64,000 nucleotides of DNA, from assembly GCA_033063855.1 (NCBI GenBank), contig CP093831.1, forward strand, positions 27,032,001 through 27,096,000, written 5' to 3'. Origin of the DNA: Smittia aterrima. Lineage: Eukaryota; Arthropoda; Insecta; Diptera; Chironomidae. Made by a program: the position numbers and the translations under genes. Of this stretch, positions 1 through 12,152 are shown piece by piece (position 1 is the first letter of the stretch; each line of letters starts with the position of its first letter). The notes beneath the pieces were generated by a model that was not told the DNA's origin, did not search any database, and saw nothing but the letters and a program-made list of their open reading frames with translations.

Positions 1-55
1 AAATGTTAAAAGTAATATTTGAGAAATATTTTCATAAAAACTATTTTTAAATTAG

Positions 56-630
56 AACAATGCGGCTGCGTTCAATTTTCGATGCCGAGAGACAACAAAA
101 CGAGAATCTGCTCGCAATCAGAAGTTTCTTGCTATAACGCAGCTGAAGACAATTTATTATTGAACGATCTATTGCATAGCTTGAGCTCTAGTTCTGGTTT
201 AAAAAAAATTGTTCAATCTGATTGCAATTGTTTGCCATCTTGCACTTCAATCAATTACGATGCTGAAATCTCGAAAGCGAAGTTTGAGTTCGTGAAAGCT
301 TTCAATGCTTACGGCTCAAGCTTGAACAAATTTCCAGGCTCCAAGCTCACTCGTTTGACGATTTTCTTCAAGGAAGCACAATTTATTACCGCAAAACGCG
401 CAGAAAGATTTGGATTAACCGATTTTTTGAGCCATTGCGGCGGAATAATTGGTAAATAATTCACTTCAATCGGAAACTTACTTTATGAAAATAATTTATT
501 CGCAGGTCTCTTCATAGGAGTTTCGATCTTATCTCTCGTTGAAATTCTTTACTACATCACTTTGCGTCTTGTCTGCAATTTCAATTTTTATAAAAGCCAG
601 AAGGACAGAAAAAACTGTGAAATAGATTGA
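56..630 (+). CDS. DEG/ENaC (pickpocket-like) channel, copy A, 3' part only
   Basis: Last two coding exons (56-451, 506-630) of an amiloride-sensitive sodium channel family gene; the 5' part lies before the window. The first exon starts after an AG acceptor at 54-55 and matches the equivalent exon of the three copies downstream. It encodes the Cys-rich end of the extracellular domain (QCGCVQFSMPRDN, CNCLPSC). The second exon carries the pore/TM2 segment GVSILSLVEILYY, with the GxS selectivity filter and the conserved Ser and Glu of the family. The cytoplasmic tail is shorter than in copies B-D and ends at TGA 628-630. A poly(A) signal (AATAAA type) lies near 690-700. Trimeric Na+ channels of this family act in the plasma membrane in chemo-, hygro- or mechanosensation; the specific role here is unknown. 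Confidence 0.88.
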
Positions 631-781
631 GAGCATCGTCTCGCTGAAGAGACATAAGTGAATGTGCTTTATTTTTTCTTTGTGTAATTTTATAAAATAA
701 ATAAATTGATGTCACTGCCCTAGCTCCCTTGCCGATCTTTTAAAACTGAAACAATTGGATTGTCTAGACTAAAAGTTTTTG

Positions 782-788
782 TATAAAA
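782..788 (+). promoter_or_regulatory. TATA box of channel copy B
   Basis: TATAAAA about 80 bp before the copy B start codon. The same element and its flanks (TATAAAAAG, then TTCTTGTTC further on) recur before copies C and D, so the promoter was duplicated with the gene. Confidence 0.6.
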
Positions 789-866
789 AGTTCTGAAAGC
801 TCGAATGCTTCTTCAGTTCTTGTTCTAAGTTGGTGATAGAAATACCAATTGGTGATTAAATTGAAA

Positions 867-2842
867 ATGAAAATATTCGATAAAGAAATGCTTGAGACTG
901 GAAATGATGATTCTCGACGTGAATCAGTTTATTCTGTTGCTTCTAGTATCAGAATTAAATCAGGTCCATTAGCGGGTGAGAAAGCTTTGAAGAAGATTGT
1001 TAATAAAATTGAGAAAAATATTTTTTATGAAGTTCTATTGAGTTTGTTTGCTGATTTCTCGAACAACTCGACCGTGCATGGAGTGAAATATCTTGGAGAA
1101 CGTCGACGACATTGGATCGAAAGAGCTTTCTGGGTGATCGCATTCTGCATCTCTTTTATCGGCTCTTCAGTTTATATCATGAAGATTTATGAAAAGTGGC
1201 AACTGAGTCCAGTTATCGTTAGTTTCGCTGAGAAGGCGACTCCAGTTTGGCAAATTCCTTTTCCCGCTGTCACAATTTGCCCTGAAACGAAAGCAAAGAA
1301 GGAGCGCATCGATTTCTCAAAAGTTTACAAATTAGTTATGGAAAATCAGAGAGCTAATGTGACATCAGATGAATTGAGAAACTTGGAAGCTCTGGCTCAA
1401 GTTTGCAAACCACATTTGTTTCAAGCCAACATATCTCTCGACAATGACTTGAAATCTCATGAAATTGTTCCTTTGCTGAAATCGCTTACGACGACAATCG
1501 GCGAGGAATCGATTTATTTCTGTAAATGGGGAAACGACGTTGATGGATGTGAGAAATATTTCAGTGAGATCGTAACTGAAGAAGGATTTTGTTATACGTT
1601 CAACGCTCTCAACTCTAAAGAGATCTTTAGAAAGGAAAGGTTAGTAAGATAATTGATTGGTTTATGTTTTTTATTAACAAAATTTCGTTAATAATTTCGT
1701 GCATCAGATTAGCTTCGGACTTTAACACTTTGGATCACAGACATAAATCGGGGAAATGGACTTTAGAAGACGGTTACTTGACTAACGAGAAAAACACATA
1801 TCCCAGAAGAATTTACGATTCTGGTGAAAGTGCTAGTCTAGTCGTTATACTGAGACTTTATGAGCCTGATTTCGATTATCGTTGTCGTGGACCTGCACAA
1901 GGCTTCAAAATTATCCTTCACTCGCCAGGAGAAATTCCGCGAGTGTCCAAAAAGTTTTTCAGAGTTTCCTTGAGACAAGAAGTGGACGTTAGTGTTAAAC
2001 CAAATATGATTACGACATCAGAAGGATTGGCAGATTATTCACCTGAGAGACGGCAATGCTATTTCAACAATGAACGAAACTTGACTTTCTTTAACGTTTA
2101 CACTCAAAGTAGTTGCAAATTGGAATGTTTAGCTGCGTTCACGTTAAGTAAGAAATTTTCTTTGACTTTTTATGAAATATTTTAAATCTTCTCAAAATAG
2201 AACAATGCGGTTGCGTTAAGTTCTCAATGCCGAGAGACAACAAAACGAAAATCTGCTCGCAATCAGAAATTTCTTGCTATAACAAAGCAGAGAAAGATTT
2301 AAAATGGAGCGACGTGATGCAAAGTTTGAGCACTGGCTCAGGAATCAACAAATTCGGAAGAACTGATTGCAATTGCTTGCCATCTTGCACTTCAATCAAT
2401 TACGATGCTGACATCTCGAAGGAGGATTTTGATTTCGTGAAAGTCTTCAACGCTTACGGCGCAGACTTGAACGAATTCCCAGGAGCAGTATTCTCTCGAT
2501 TGAGGATTTCATTCAAGGAGTCAGAATTTATTACTTCCAAGCGATCAGAACTTTTTGGTTTAACCGATTTTTTGGCTAATTGCGGCGGAATAATTGGTAA
2601 ACTTTTCAATTTAGTTCATCAAAGGGAAGACACTTTTAAATTATTTATTTACAGGTCTTTTCATGGGAGTGTCGATCTTATCTCTCGTTGAAATTCTTTA
2701 CTACATCACTTTGCGACTTGCTTGCAATTTAAATTATCGCAGAAACAAGAAGAACAGAAAAAACAAGAAGATAAAGGCCAGAAATAACAACGCAATCGAC
2801 GTTGATCATGTTCCAGATATCAAAGTTAATGGTCTCGAATAA
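867..2842 (+). CDS. DEG/ENaC (pickpocket-like) channel, copy B
   Basis: Intact five-exon gene: 867-975, 1033-1639, 1708-2147, 2201-2596, 2655-2842, summing to 580 codons (579 aa). The ATG at 867 is chosen because it aligns with the starts of copies C and D; an upstream in-frame TTG at 849 is not needed. The family His-Gly gating motif (STVHGVKYL) is near residue 52, TM1 about 68-90, the Cys-rich extracellular loop with CNCLPSC in the fourth exon, and pore/TM2 about 517-540 (GVSILSLVEILYY). The cytoplasmic tail is Asn/Lys-rich. It differs from C and D in two ways: the intron that splits the codon before CYF is absent, and the first intron (57 nt) is stop-free and in frame. Expected to be a plasma-membrane sodium channel subunit; ligand or tissue cannot be read from sequence. 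Confidence 0.9.
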
Positions 2843-3579
2843 TTATTTGATAACATTAGAATATTTAAGAACTACAGCAATTACTCAATTTAAGTTAAAT
2901 TTTTTCAGGTCTCGAGAAAATTTGTAGCTTTGAAGCTTAAAAATGAATTTATTACGAGCTAACAGATAATTTCAAAACTCACAATCGCTGACAATCCTGA
3001 AGAGCGTAAAACCATTTTTTTTCATTCACACCGAAGCTCGGAGACCGAGCCTTTTTATTTTAATTATTTTTTCTTTTCCATTTTTCTTCTTTTTTCCTTT
3101 TTCTTTTTAATTAATTTTATGAAAAAAAAATGAAAATCGGCTCTAGCCCGGCCCTGTATATTGCGATCTCCTAAGCACTAACCAATTCGTAACTCTCCAA
3201 TGAGCCGCCCACACTGTTCAAAATTAATCAGAACTAATTTCCTTTTGTCTTCAGAATATTGTTTGAACATTATTCTTTAAACTGCGATAAACATTTAATT
3301 AAACTAAGCTGAAGTTATTGAAATATTTAAATTTGTATATCGGCAAATTTCTCGAAGCTAATTTTTATTCTTCATTTTTACGATTTGAAACCGATGTGTT
3401 TCAATTTAATTCAAAATTATGTTTATTCAACTTCACTATGCCGCAGTTTGTCGCATTTTACCTTCTATTGGGACTGTTAATAGTCGACGTTTCCGTATAA
3501 AAAGCTCTGCAACTTCAAACTCTGCCCAGTTCTTGTTCTAATTTCGTGATATAAATATCAGTTGGTGATTTAATTGAAA
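2843..3579 (+). other. intergenic, channel copies B-C
   Basis: No gene supported. About 120 bp (near 2930-3055) resembles the block after copy C (near 5910-6050), so the duplicated unit includes 3' flank. A perfect 6-bp stem with 3-nt loop (GCTCGG/CCGAGC, 3036-3050) is followed by T-rich sequence. A short open frame at 3318-3500 has no recognizable features. Confidence 0.5.
3496..3502 (+). promoter_or_regulatory. TATA box of channel copy C
   Basis: TATAAAA 78 bp before the copy C start, in the same context as in copies B and D. Confidence 0.6.
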
Positions 3580-5778
3580 ATGAAAACATACAATGAAAAT
3601 CTTGAGCCCGAAAAAGATGAATCTCGACGTGAATCAGTTCATTCTGCAGCTTCAAGTGTTAGAATTAGATCTGGTCCATTCGGAGGTAAAAAAACCTAGC
3701 AAAATATTTTGAGAAAATTAAAAATTTTGCTTTTCAATAGTTCTATTGAATTTGTTTGCTGATTTCTCGAACAACTCGACCGTGCATGGAGTGAAATATC
3801 TTGGAGAACATCGTCGACATTGGATCGAAAAAGCTTTCTGGGTGATCACCTTCGCCATTTCACTCACTGGTTCTTTAGTTTTGATCATGAAGATTTACGA
3901 AAATTGGCAATTGAATCCAGTTATCGTAAGCTTTGCAGAGAAGCCAACTTCGATTTTCCAAATTCCATTTCCCGCAGTTACAATTTGCCCTTTAACTAAA
4001 TTCAGTAAAAAGAAATTGGATTTCAATTCAATATTTTCAAGAAAGAGAAAAGGATTCACATGAGATGAATTGAAAAAGTTTGACGCCTTGTCTCACGTTA
4101 CCGGTCAACGTTTAAGGGTTCTACTTTCAAGGTTTTTATATGGGAGTCATTTAAAATCGCATGAAATTATCCCAACACTAAAATCGCTAGCGCTAACAGG
4201 AGAAGAAACAATGTTCGAATGTTGTTGGCATCTGAATGGAGAACTTTTAGATACTGAAGAGTGCCATTTCAGTGAAATCATAACTGAAGAAGGAATTTGT
4301 TACACGGTTAATCTTATCAATTTAAAAGAACTTTTTAGAGAAGATTTGTAAGATATTCTTCATTTGATTGATTTATGTTTTAAAAAGAAATATTCAACAA
4401 CAGATTGGCTTCGGACTTTTTGAGTTTTGGTCGCGACGGCTTGAAGGACTCTACTTTCGGCGAAGGCTACTTTGGAAATTATACTGACGAAGAAAGCGAC
4501 TTTGGAAATTATACTTACGAGGAAGGCGGCTTTGAAAATTATACTTACGGCAATGGCGGCTTTGAAGACTATACTAACGACGAAGACGACGTTGAAAACA
4601 GTACTTACAACGAGCATCAATGCAGCTTTGACGAAGATTATTATTACGAGGATATATCGACTGAATGGTCTTTAGAAAACGGTTACGCAACAAACGAAAA
4701 AAGAACATATCCGAAAAGAGTTCACAATATTGCCGGTTCTGATAGCCTATCCATTACTTTTTTACATCACTTTGATTATAGGTACACCGAGGGCTTTAAA
4801 GTTTTTCTTCACACGCCAGTAGAGATTCCTCAAGTGTCCAAACAATTTTTCAAAGTTTCCGTGCGACAAGATTTGATCATAAATATCAAACCAAATATGA
4901 TTACGACATCGGAAGAATTGGCAAATTACGCTCCTGAGAGACGGTGAGGAAATTTGTTATGTCGACCACATTTAAATAATTTTATAATTCGATTAGGCAA
5001 TGTTACTTCAACAATGAACGTAACTTAACTTTCTTCAAAGTTTACACTCAAAGTAGTTGCGAATTGGAATGTTTAGCTGCGTTCACTTTAAGTAAGAAAA
5101 AGTCTTTGAATTTCTAAGAAGTATTTTAATAGATATCTTATTTATTAGAACAATGCGGTTGCGTTAAGTTCTCAATGCCGAGAGACAACAAAACGAAAAT
5201 CTGCTCGCGAGAGGAAGATATTTGCATGAATAAGGCAAAAAAAGATTTGAAATGGAGCGATCTAATGCAGAGTTTGAGCACTGGATCAGGCATAAATAAG
5301 TTTGGAAAAACTGATTGCAATTGCTTGCCATCTTGCACTTCAATCAGTTATGACGCTGAGGTCTTGACTGGCGCTGAAAGACAAAATGAAAATCGCTTCT
5401 CTAAATTGACTATTTTCTTCAAGGAATCAGATTTCATTGCTTCAAAACGATCAGAACGTTTTAGTTTTACGGATTTTTTGGCAAATTGCGGAGGCATAAT
5501 TGGTAAATAAGTCTTTTAACTTTTCAGTTCACTTCATCAAAGGGAAGTTATATTTAATTTATTTATTTACAGGACTTTTCATGGGAGTGTCGATCTTATC
5601 TCTCGTTGAAATTCTTTACTACATCACTTTGCGACTCGCTTGCAATTTAAATTATCGCAGAAACAAGAAAAACAGAAAAAACAAGAAGTTAAAGGCTAAA
5701 AAAAATAGCGCAATCGACGTTGATGATGTTCCAGAAATCAATATTAATGGCTACTCGAACAACGACGAATTGGTTTGA
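3580..5778 (+). pseudogene. DEG/ENaC (pickpocket-like) channel, copy C, one in-frame stop
   Basis: Six exons with intact splice signals: 3580-3685, 3741-4347, 4404-4943, 4997-5091, 5149-5502, 5573-5778, totalling 636 codons in one frame apart from TGA at 4061-4063 in the extracellular domain. At that position B and D have Ser (TCA/TCC in the T-S-D/E-E-L motif), so the change looks like C-to-G. The following stretch has lost the Cys of the QVC motif. The HG motif (TVHGVKYLGEH), TM1, CNCLPSC and the pore/TM2 are all kept. A repeat-coded insertion (about 4450-4620) adds an acidic, Asn/Thr-rich loop absent from B and D. It could be a young pseudogene, a stop read-through gene or a base error; the intact frame over the remaining 630 codons argues that any loss is recent. 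Confidence 0.7.
4468..4620 (+). repeat. 30-bp tandem repeat coding five 10-residue units
   Basis: Five imperfect 30-bp units inside the third exon of channel copy C. The units translate as FGNYTDEESD, FGNYTYEEGG, FENYTYGNGG, FEDYTNDEDD and VENSTYNEHQ. Four of the five contain an N-x-T glycosylation sequon. The period is a multiple of three, so the frame is kept. The matching place in copies B and D has only a short linker. Confidence 0.85.
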
Positions 5779-6466
5779 TTTAAGAAATTGTCTAGCTGAC
5801 AATCGATATCAGATCCGATCATTGAAATATTTATTCTTAGTGTAATTTAACTAAATAAATGAATTGGTAGCATTAAAATATTTTAATTTAAAATTTCTAA
5901 CAAGAACTGTTTGAGATGAGCAGCCTTGAACCTCAAAGCTTTATATTGAATTTATTATGTGCAAATAAAAGATTTTAAAACTCACAAACGCCGCTGACAC
6001 TCCTGAAGAGCGTAAAAACATTTTTTTTTCGTTCACACCGAGCCCTTTTGATAGTAAATTAAAAACGTTTTATGCGTTTGAAGGAACGACAATCACTCTT
6101 GGGACGACATTTGATATTTTCCAAACAGAAATAGAGAAAGCGCAAATATTTAAATTACAAAATTGATTTTCTCGACTTTTCGAATAAATTTAATTTATTT
6201 CATTATGAAACTTTGTTGAAAGTGCATTGCTGCGGAAATAAAAACAAACATTTCCATCATTTGGCCATCCCCATAATTCGAATGAGATTAGAGAGTCCCA
6301 TGAGAAGAAAGCTCAATGCACCAGGCTCTGACGAAGGTGAGTTTGTCGCGCAATTACTGTAATTAAGCCAATGAGGGTGGGCACTGCGATATAAAAAGTT
6401 CTGCGAGCTCGGACGCTTCTCCAGTGTTTGTTCAAAGTTCGTGATAGAATTATGTTTTAATTGAGG
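5779..6466 (+). other. intergenic, channel copies C-D
   Basis: No gene supported. The first part (to about 6050) is homologous to the region after copy B. The rest is AT-rich and unrecognized up to the TATA box of copy D. Confidence 0.5.
6390..6396 (+). promoter_or_regulatory. TATA box of channel copy D
   Basis: TATAAAA 71 bp before the copy D ATG, in the promoter context shared by the array. Confidence 0.6.
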
Positions 6467-8502
6467 ATGAAACCATACGACAAAGCAAAGCTCGACGCCG
6501 AGAAGGATGAGTCTCGGCGTGAATCTTGTTATTCCGGAGCGACTGATGCTGCTTCAAGCATCAGAATTAAATCTGGTCCATTAGCTGGTGAGAAAGCTTT
6601 GAGAGAAGTTGATTAATAAATTTTAAATTGCTTCTCAAATAGCTGCATGGGCTTTGTTTGCTGATTTCTCTAACAACTCGACCGTGCATGGAGTGAAATA
6701 TCTTGGAGAACATCGTCGACATTGGGTCGAAAGAGCTTTCTGGGTGATCGCTTTCTGCATCTCATTCACCGGTTGTTTATTCTTGATCATGAAGATTTAC
6801 GAGAAGTGGCAACTGAGTCCAGTTATTGTAAGTTTCGCTGAGAAGTCGACTCCAGTTTGGCAAATTCCTTTTCCGGCTGTCACAATTTGCCCTGAAACCA
6901 AAGCAATGAGGAAGCACATCGACTTCACGAAAGGCTACATGATGGTTAAATCAGAACAGAAGGATAATCTCACATCCGAAGAATTAAGAAACTTGGAAGC
7001 TTTGGCTCAAGTTTGCGATCCACATTTGTTTAGCAACGATACTCTGGACAGTGGCTTGAAATCTTATGAAATTGTTCCTTTGCTGAAGTCGCTTACGATG
7101 ACACTTAATGAGACAACTTTATTCTGTAAATGGAGAAACAGCGTCGATGGATGTGAGAAATATTTCAGTGAGATCATAACTGAAGAAGGATTTTGTTATA
7201 CGTTCAACGTTCTCAACTCTAAAGAGCTCTTCAGAGAAGATTTGTAAGATAATCTTTAATTAATTGAATCATTTATGTTTCACGATTGAAATATTCGACA
7301 GATTGGCTGATGACTTTAACACATTGAATCACAACGATAGCTCGAGTGAATGGACTTTGGAAGACGGTTACTCGACAAACGAAGCGACGACATATCCGAG
7401 AAGAGTTCTTGGTCCCGGAGCTCGAGCTGGTTTAAATATTGTTTTGAAACTAACCGAGCCTGACCTCGATTACCTCTGTCGTGGGCCCGTCCAAGGCTTC
7501 AAAATTCTCCTTCACACGCCAGGAGAAATTCCGCGAGTGTCCAAACAATATTTCAGAGTTCCCCTGAGACAAGAAGTGGTCGTTAGTGTCAAGCCAAATA
7601 TGATTACGACATCAGAAGGATTGGCAGATTATTCGCCCGAGAGACGGTGAGGAAATCTATTGAGTCAAACTCATTTAAATAATTTTACAATTTGATTAGG
7701 CAATGCTACTTCGACCACGAACGTAACTTAACTTTCTTCAAAGTTTACACTCAAAGCAATTGCGAATTGGAATGTTTAGCTGCGTTCACTTTGAGTAAGA
7801 AAATTTCTTTCAATTCTTCAGAAATGTTTTAATCAAAAACTTCTCAAATCAGAACAATGCGGTTGCGTTAAGTTCTCGATGCCGAGAGACAACAAAACGA
7901 GAATCTGTTCTCAAAACGAAGTTTTTTGCTACGACGCGGCTGAGGACAATTTGATGTTAAGCGATCTGAAGCAGAGTTTGAGCACTGGCTCAGGAATCAA
8001 CAAATTCGGAAGAACTGATTGCAATTGCTTGCCATCTTGCACTTCAATCAATTACGATGCTGAGATCTCGCAAGCTGATTTCGAGTTCGTGAAAGTCTTC
8101 AACGCTTACGGCGCTGACTTGAATGAGTTCCCAGGAGCAGAGCTCGCTCGTTTGACCATTTTCTTCAAGGAAGCACAATTTATTACTTCAAAGCGATCAG
8201 AACTTTATGGTCTAACCGATTTTATGGCTAACTGCGGTGGTTTGTTAGGTAAACCAATAATTCACTTCAATTTTATCAAAGTAATTCACTTTTGAATTTA
8301 ATCGTTCGCAGGTCTTTTTATGGGAGTGTCGATCTTATCTCTCGTTGAAATTCTTTACTACATCACTTTGCGACTCGCTTGCAATTTAAATTATCGCCGA
8401 AACAAAAAGATAAAGGCCAGAAAAAACAGTGCAATCGATGTTGATCATGTTCCAGGAATCAAAGTCGATTGCCACTCGAACAACGACGAAAAACAAGATT
8501 AA
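6467..8502 (+). CDS. DEG/ENaC (pickpocket-like) channel, copy D
   Basis: Intact six-exon gene: 6467-6587, 6643-7243, 7302-7646, 7700-7794, 7853-8248, 8312-8502, 583 codons (582 aa). It has the HG motif in STVHGVKYLGEH, TM1 just after it, the two Cys-rich extracellular blocks (including CNCLPSC), and the pore/TM2 sequence GVSILSLVEILYY, followed by a basic tail. The first intron contains stops, unlike copy B. This copy gives the reference gene structure for the array, including the small 95-nt fourth exon that is fused to the preceding exon in copy B. Like its neighbours it should form a trimeric plasma-membrane Na+ channel, possibly heteromeric with them; this is inference from family knowledge. 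Confidence 0.9.
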
Positions 8503-9103
8503 ATGAAGAGTCAACAACCGAAAACTTCTTCGCGACTTTCGTGGTGAATCTAATTCAACTTGCGAAGAAGTTTTCTCATGAAACTTCTCACACAAAGGAC
8601 AACCGATCGGATTATAGAGCGAAACTCAAAAAGGGATTCGCTCGAAATGTGTTTTAATTATTCGTTGTATGATTTCACAAAATAAATTTATTGATGTCAG
8701 CAAAACAACTCGAAAATCTTTTTGTCTACGTGAGACTGACCTACGACAATGTATTCCAAGCTTAATCATTCAATTGAGGGTTTTTTTCTCTTCAAATCAA
8801 TTAAAAACAAACGAACGAAGATCAGCGCACGTTTTATCACTTCAATTGCTTTATTGAACTTTTCTGGAAATTATTGATTTATTGAATATTTCCGTAATCG
8901 CTTTATCCGTTGATTAGGAAAATCATTTCAGTCAACGGTGGTTTTTTCTTGAGTCACCAACGCGAATGGTGAACTGCTAAAGATAAGAAGAGCACTCGAG
9001 CGGTTTAATAAATCTGCTATCATGATAAGTTCTTGTTATAAAATAATCCGTTCTCTGCTTTACGAGTCATTTCAGTGATAACTTTCATTGTGAACAGATC
9101 GAA
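8503..9103 (+). other. intergenic: copy D 3' end and aminopeptidase promoter
   Basis: Contains the poly(A) region of copy D (AATAAA near 8680) and the upstream region of the aminopeptidase gene. Two GATA-type sites (AGATAA 8981-8986, TGATAA 9023-9028) sit close before the TATA box, which fits gut expression controlled by GATA factors in insects (inference). Confidence 0.5.
9037..9043 (+). promoter_or_regulatory. TATA box of aminopeptidase N
   Basis: TATAAAA 67 bp before the start codon, just after two GATA-type motifs. Confidence 0.6.
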
Positions 9104-12100
9104 ATGAGGGTTGAAGTGTTTTTGGGTTTATTTGCCTTCGTGGCTTTAGTTGAATCGATTCCAATGGAATTCCGTAAGGCAGTTCCAGCTGACGAAGTGA
9201 TTGTTCCTTTTACTGATGATGTCGATGGAAAGGATTATCGTTTACCGAATGACACGATTCCGTTGCATTACGACGTGTCTCTGACCACTGACGTTCATAA
9301 AGGAGAAGCAGCTTTTTCTGGAGTCGTTCAAATTAAAATCAGAGCAGTTGAAGCAACATCGCAGATCACTCTTCATTATCGTCAACTTACGATTGAAAGA
9401 ATTGATCTTCTAACAGCGCCAGAAGCTCCAGCAGAGCCAGTTGCAATTCAAGAAAACATTCAACCACAATTCGATGAAGACGTTGAGTTCCTGAAGATCA
9501 TGACAACCGCTCCATTGACAGTTGGAACAAACTACAACGTCAAGATAACTTACAGAGGAAGCTTGCGAGATGACAACATGGGATTCTATCGTTCGACTTA
9601 CAAGAACGCTCAAGGTCAAACTGTTTGGCTCGCAACAACTCAATTCGAACAAACAGACGCACGACATGGCTTCCCTTGCTACGATGAACCTCAAATTCGA
9701 GCCACGTTTACAATCGAAATCAAGCATGACGCGAGTTACAATGCGATTTCTAATTATCCAGGATCAACGAGCGAACCCGACGCGCAAAATTATGTTCTCA
9801 CGAAATTCCAAGAAACTCTTCCAGTTCAAACTTATTTGATCGCTTTCATCATCTCAGACTTCGATTCGATTGAGAATTTCGACGCAAAGAAGCAAAGAGT
9901 TTTCGCAAAACCTCAATCAATTGCCAACAAGGAAGCAGACCTCGCTCTCGAAGCTGGAAAACTCATTTTAGATAAGTTTGCGTCTCACTTGGGAGTTCCT
10001 TACAGTCCACCGAAGATCGATCAAGTCGCTGTGCCTGACTTCGACGCTGGAGCAATGGAAAATTGGGGACTCGTGACTTACAGAGAAGAATATTTGCTTT
10101 ACAATGAAGCTATCGCAACGACACGTCAGAAGGAAAATATTCTCACAATCATCGCTCATGAATATGCTGTAAGTTCGTTTATTGATTTATTACGAATTTG
10201 TTTAATTAAATATTTTCCATCGAATTAGCATCAATGGTTCGGTAACGAGGTGTCGCCTCTTTGGTGGTCGTACTTATGGTAAGAACTTTAATCTCGTGAT
10301 GTGAACGTAATTTGTGATCGACTCATAAAGATTAGACTAATCTTATCTCACTTTGTATTTCATATTTAGGCTCAACGAAGGTTTTGCTACGCTCTACGAG
10401 AATTATTTAACGAGTTTGGTTTATCCAGATGATCGATTGATGGACACGTTCGTCATTGATTCCGTTCAAACTGTTATGGATGTTGATGCGAATCCTTCGA
10501 TTCGTCCGATGACTCATTATGTTGAGAATCCCGAGAGGATTACTGGACTCTTCGATCGCGTTGCTTATGACAAGTCTGGAAGTGTCTTGAGAATGATGCA
10601 AGAAGCTTTGGGAGACGTCACGTGGACGAAGGGACTTAAAACTTATCTCGAAACAATGAAACACAAATCAGCGAGCTCTGACGATCTCTATGCTGCTCTT
10701 CAAACAGCTGTTGATGCGGATTTCCCAGTTGCGAGTCGCGTCGATGTGTCATCGATTATGAAGTCTTGGGAAAACCAACCTGGCTTCCCACTTATCACTG
10801 TCAAGCGAAATGGCGGAGCATTGACTTTCTCACAAGAAAGATTCTTCTACTCAGCTCAATCTGGTGACACGAGTCTCTGGCATGTGCCCATCAATTATGT
10901 CGTTGGCTCCAACTCTGACTTCACAAAAACAACTCCAGATTTCTGGATTTCCGCTGAGCCATCGAAAACAATCGAAAGCTCAACTCAAGATAAGAAATGG
11001 ACAGACAGCGATTGGATTGTCGTAAACATTCAAGAGAGCAGTTACTATCGAGTGAACTACGATGAAAACTTATGGAACTTGTTAATCGAACAACTTGGAA
11101 CTGATTTCGCGAAGATTCATTTGCTCAATCGCGCTCAGCTTGTCGATGATTCTTTGAACTTGGCTCGTGCTGGCATCATCGAATATGATGTTCCACTTTC
11201 AATCCTCGGATACTTGGAGAAGGAAACTGATTACATTCCTTGGGCTGCAGCTAATCGTGGCATGACCTTGCTCAATCGTTGGTTAACTGGATCATCTGCT
11301 TACGAGAACTATCAAACCTTTGTTCGTAAGATTGTTGAGCCACTTTACAATAAATTGGGAGTCAACACAGTTGAGACTGAACACAAATTAGATCGCTACG
11401 GACGTTCGATTGCCATCAACTTAGCTTGTCAAGCTGGTTTACCATCTTGTCTCACTCAAACTGCCGCGAAACTTCAGGAAGTCGTCAACGGTGCGACCAT
11501 TCACGCAGATATCCAAAGTGCAATCTACTGCAATGGATTACGTCAAGGCAGCGCAGCGTCCTTCAACTACTTGAAGGCTAAAATGCTTGCGTCGGAAGAT
11601 CAAGCTGAGCGCACTTTGATAATTGCTGCTTTGGGATGCACTCAAGACGAAACTCTACTCACCAATTATCTGAAGGATACCTTCGATCCTGAACTCTTGA
11701 GACTTCAAGAGAAGTTCAGAGTCCTTGCAGCTCCAGTCAACAATGGCGAGATGGGAATTAAAATCATGATGAACTTGATCAAATCAAATTATGATGACAT
11801 CATCAAAATTGCATCAGCACAAGTCAACACAATGTTGACAAACATTGCTCCACGTGTTTCATCTCAGGCACTTTACAATGAATTGGAAACACTCTTGACT
11901 TCACTTGAAACTGACTCAAGAATCACAAAAGAAACTGGAGATGCTTATAGAGCATCCGCGAAGAGCAATCTCGATTGGCAAACGAAGAACTCAGAAAAGA
12001 TTCGAACTTTACTTGACGAGACTGATGATTCAAGTTCAACATCAATTGGCACTGATTCGACGACTGATGAGACGACAACACTTGGAGCTGGTTCAGTTGT

Positions 12101-12152
12101 GATCTCAACGATGGTCTTGGCTCTTTGCGCTTCTGTTAAATATATTTTGTAA
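9104..12152 (+). CDS. aminopeptidase N, M1 family, GPI-anchored type
   Basis: Three exons (9104-10168, 10229-10278, 10370-12152), 965 aa. A signal peptide covers about residues 1-18. The substrate-binding GAMEN motif is present (AGAMENWGL). The zinc site is assembled across the introns as HEYAHQW (His352, Glu353, His356) with Glu375 in LWLNEGFAT, an exact HEXXHX18E. The first intron cuts inside HEXXH. The C-terminus is a Ser/Thr-rich stretch followed by a hydrophobic tail, as in GPI-anchored midgut aminopeptidases of insects. The enzyme would remove N-terminal residues from dietary peptides at the gut brush border. Length and motif order are typical for the family. Insects have many APN paralogues, so I assign no subclass. 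Confidence 0.93.

Noticed and set aside
849..866. Upstream in-frame TTG start for channel copy B
   Set aside because: Copies C and D start at the ATG equivalent to 867; a TTG start is unlikely in an insect nuclear gene.
3318..3500. 60-codon open frame between channel copies B and C
   Set aside because: Hydrophobic end but no family match; it runs into the TATA box of copy C.
8669..8857. 62-codon open frame after channel copy D
   Set aside because: Begins in the poly(A) region; no motif or paralogue.
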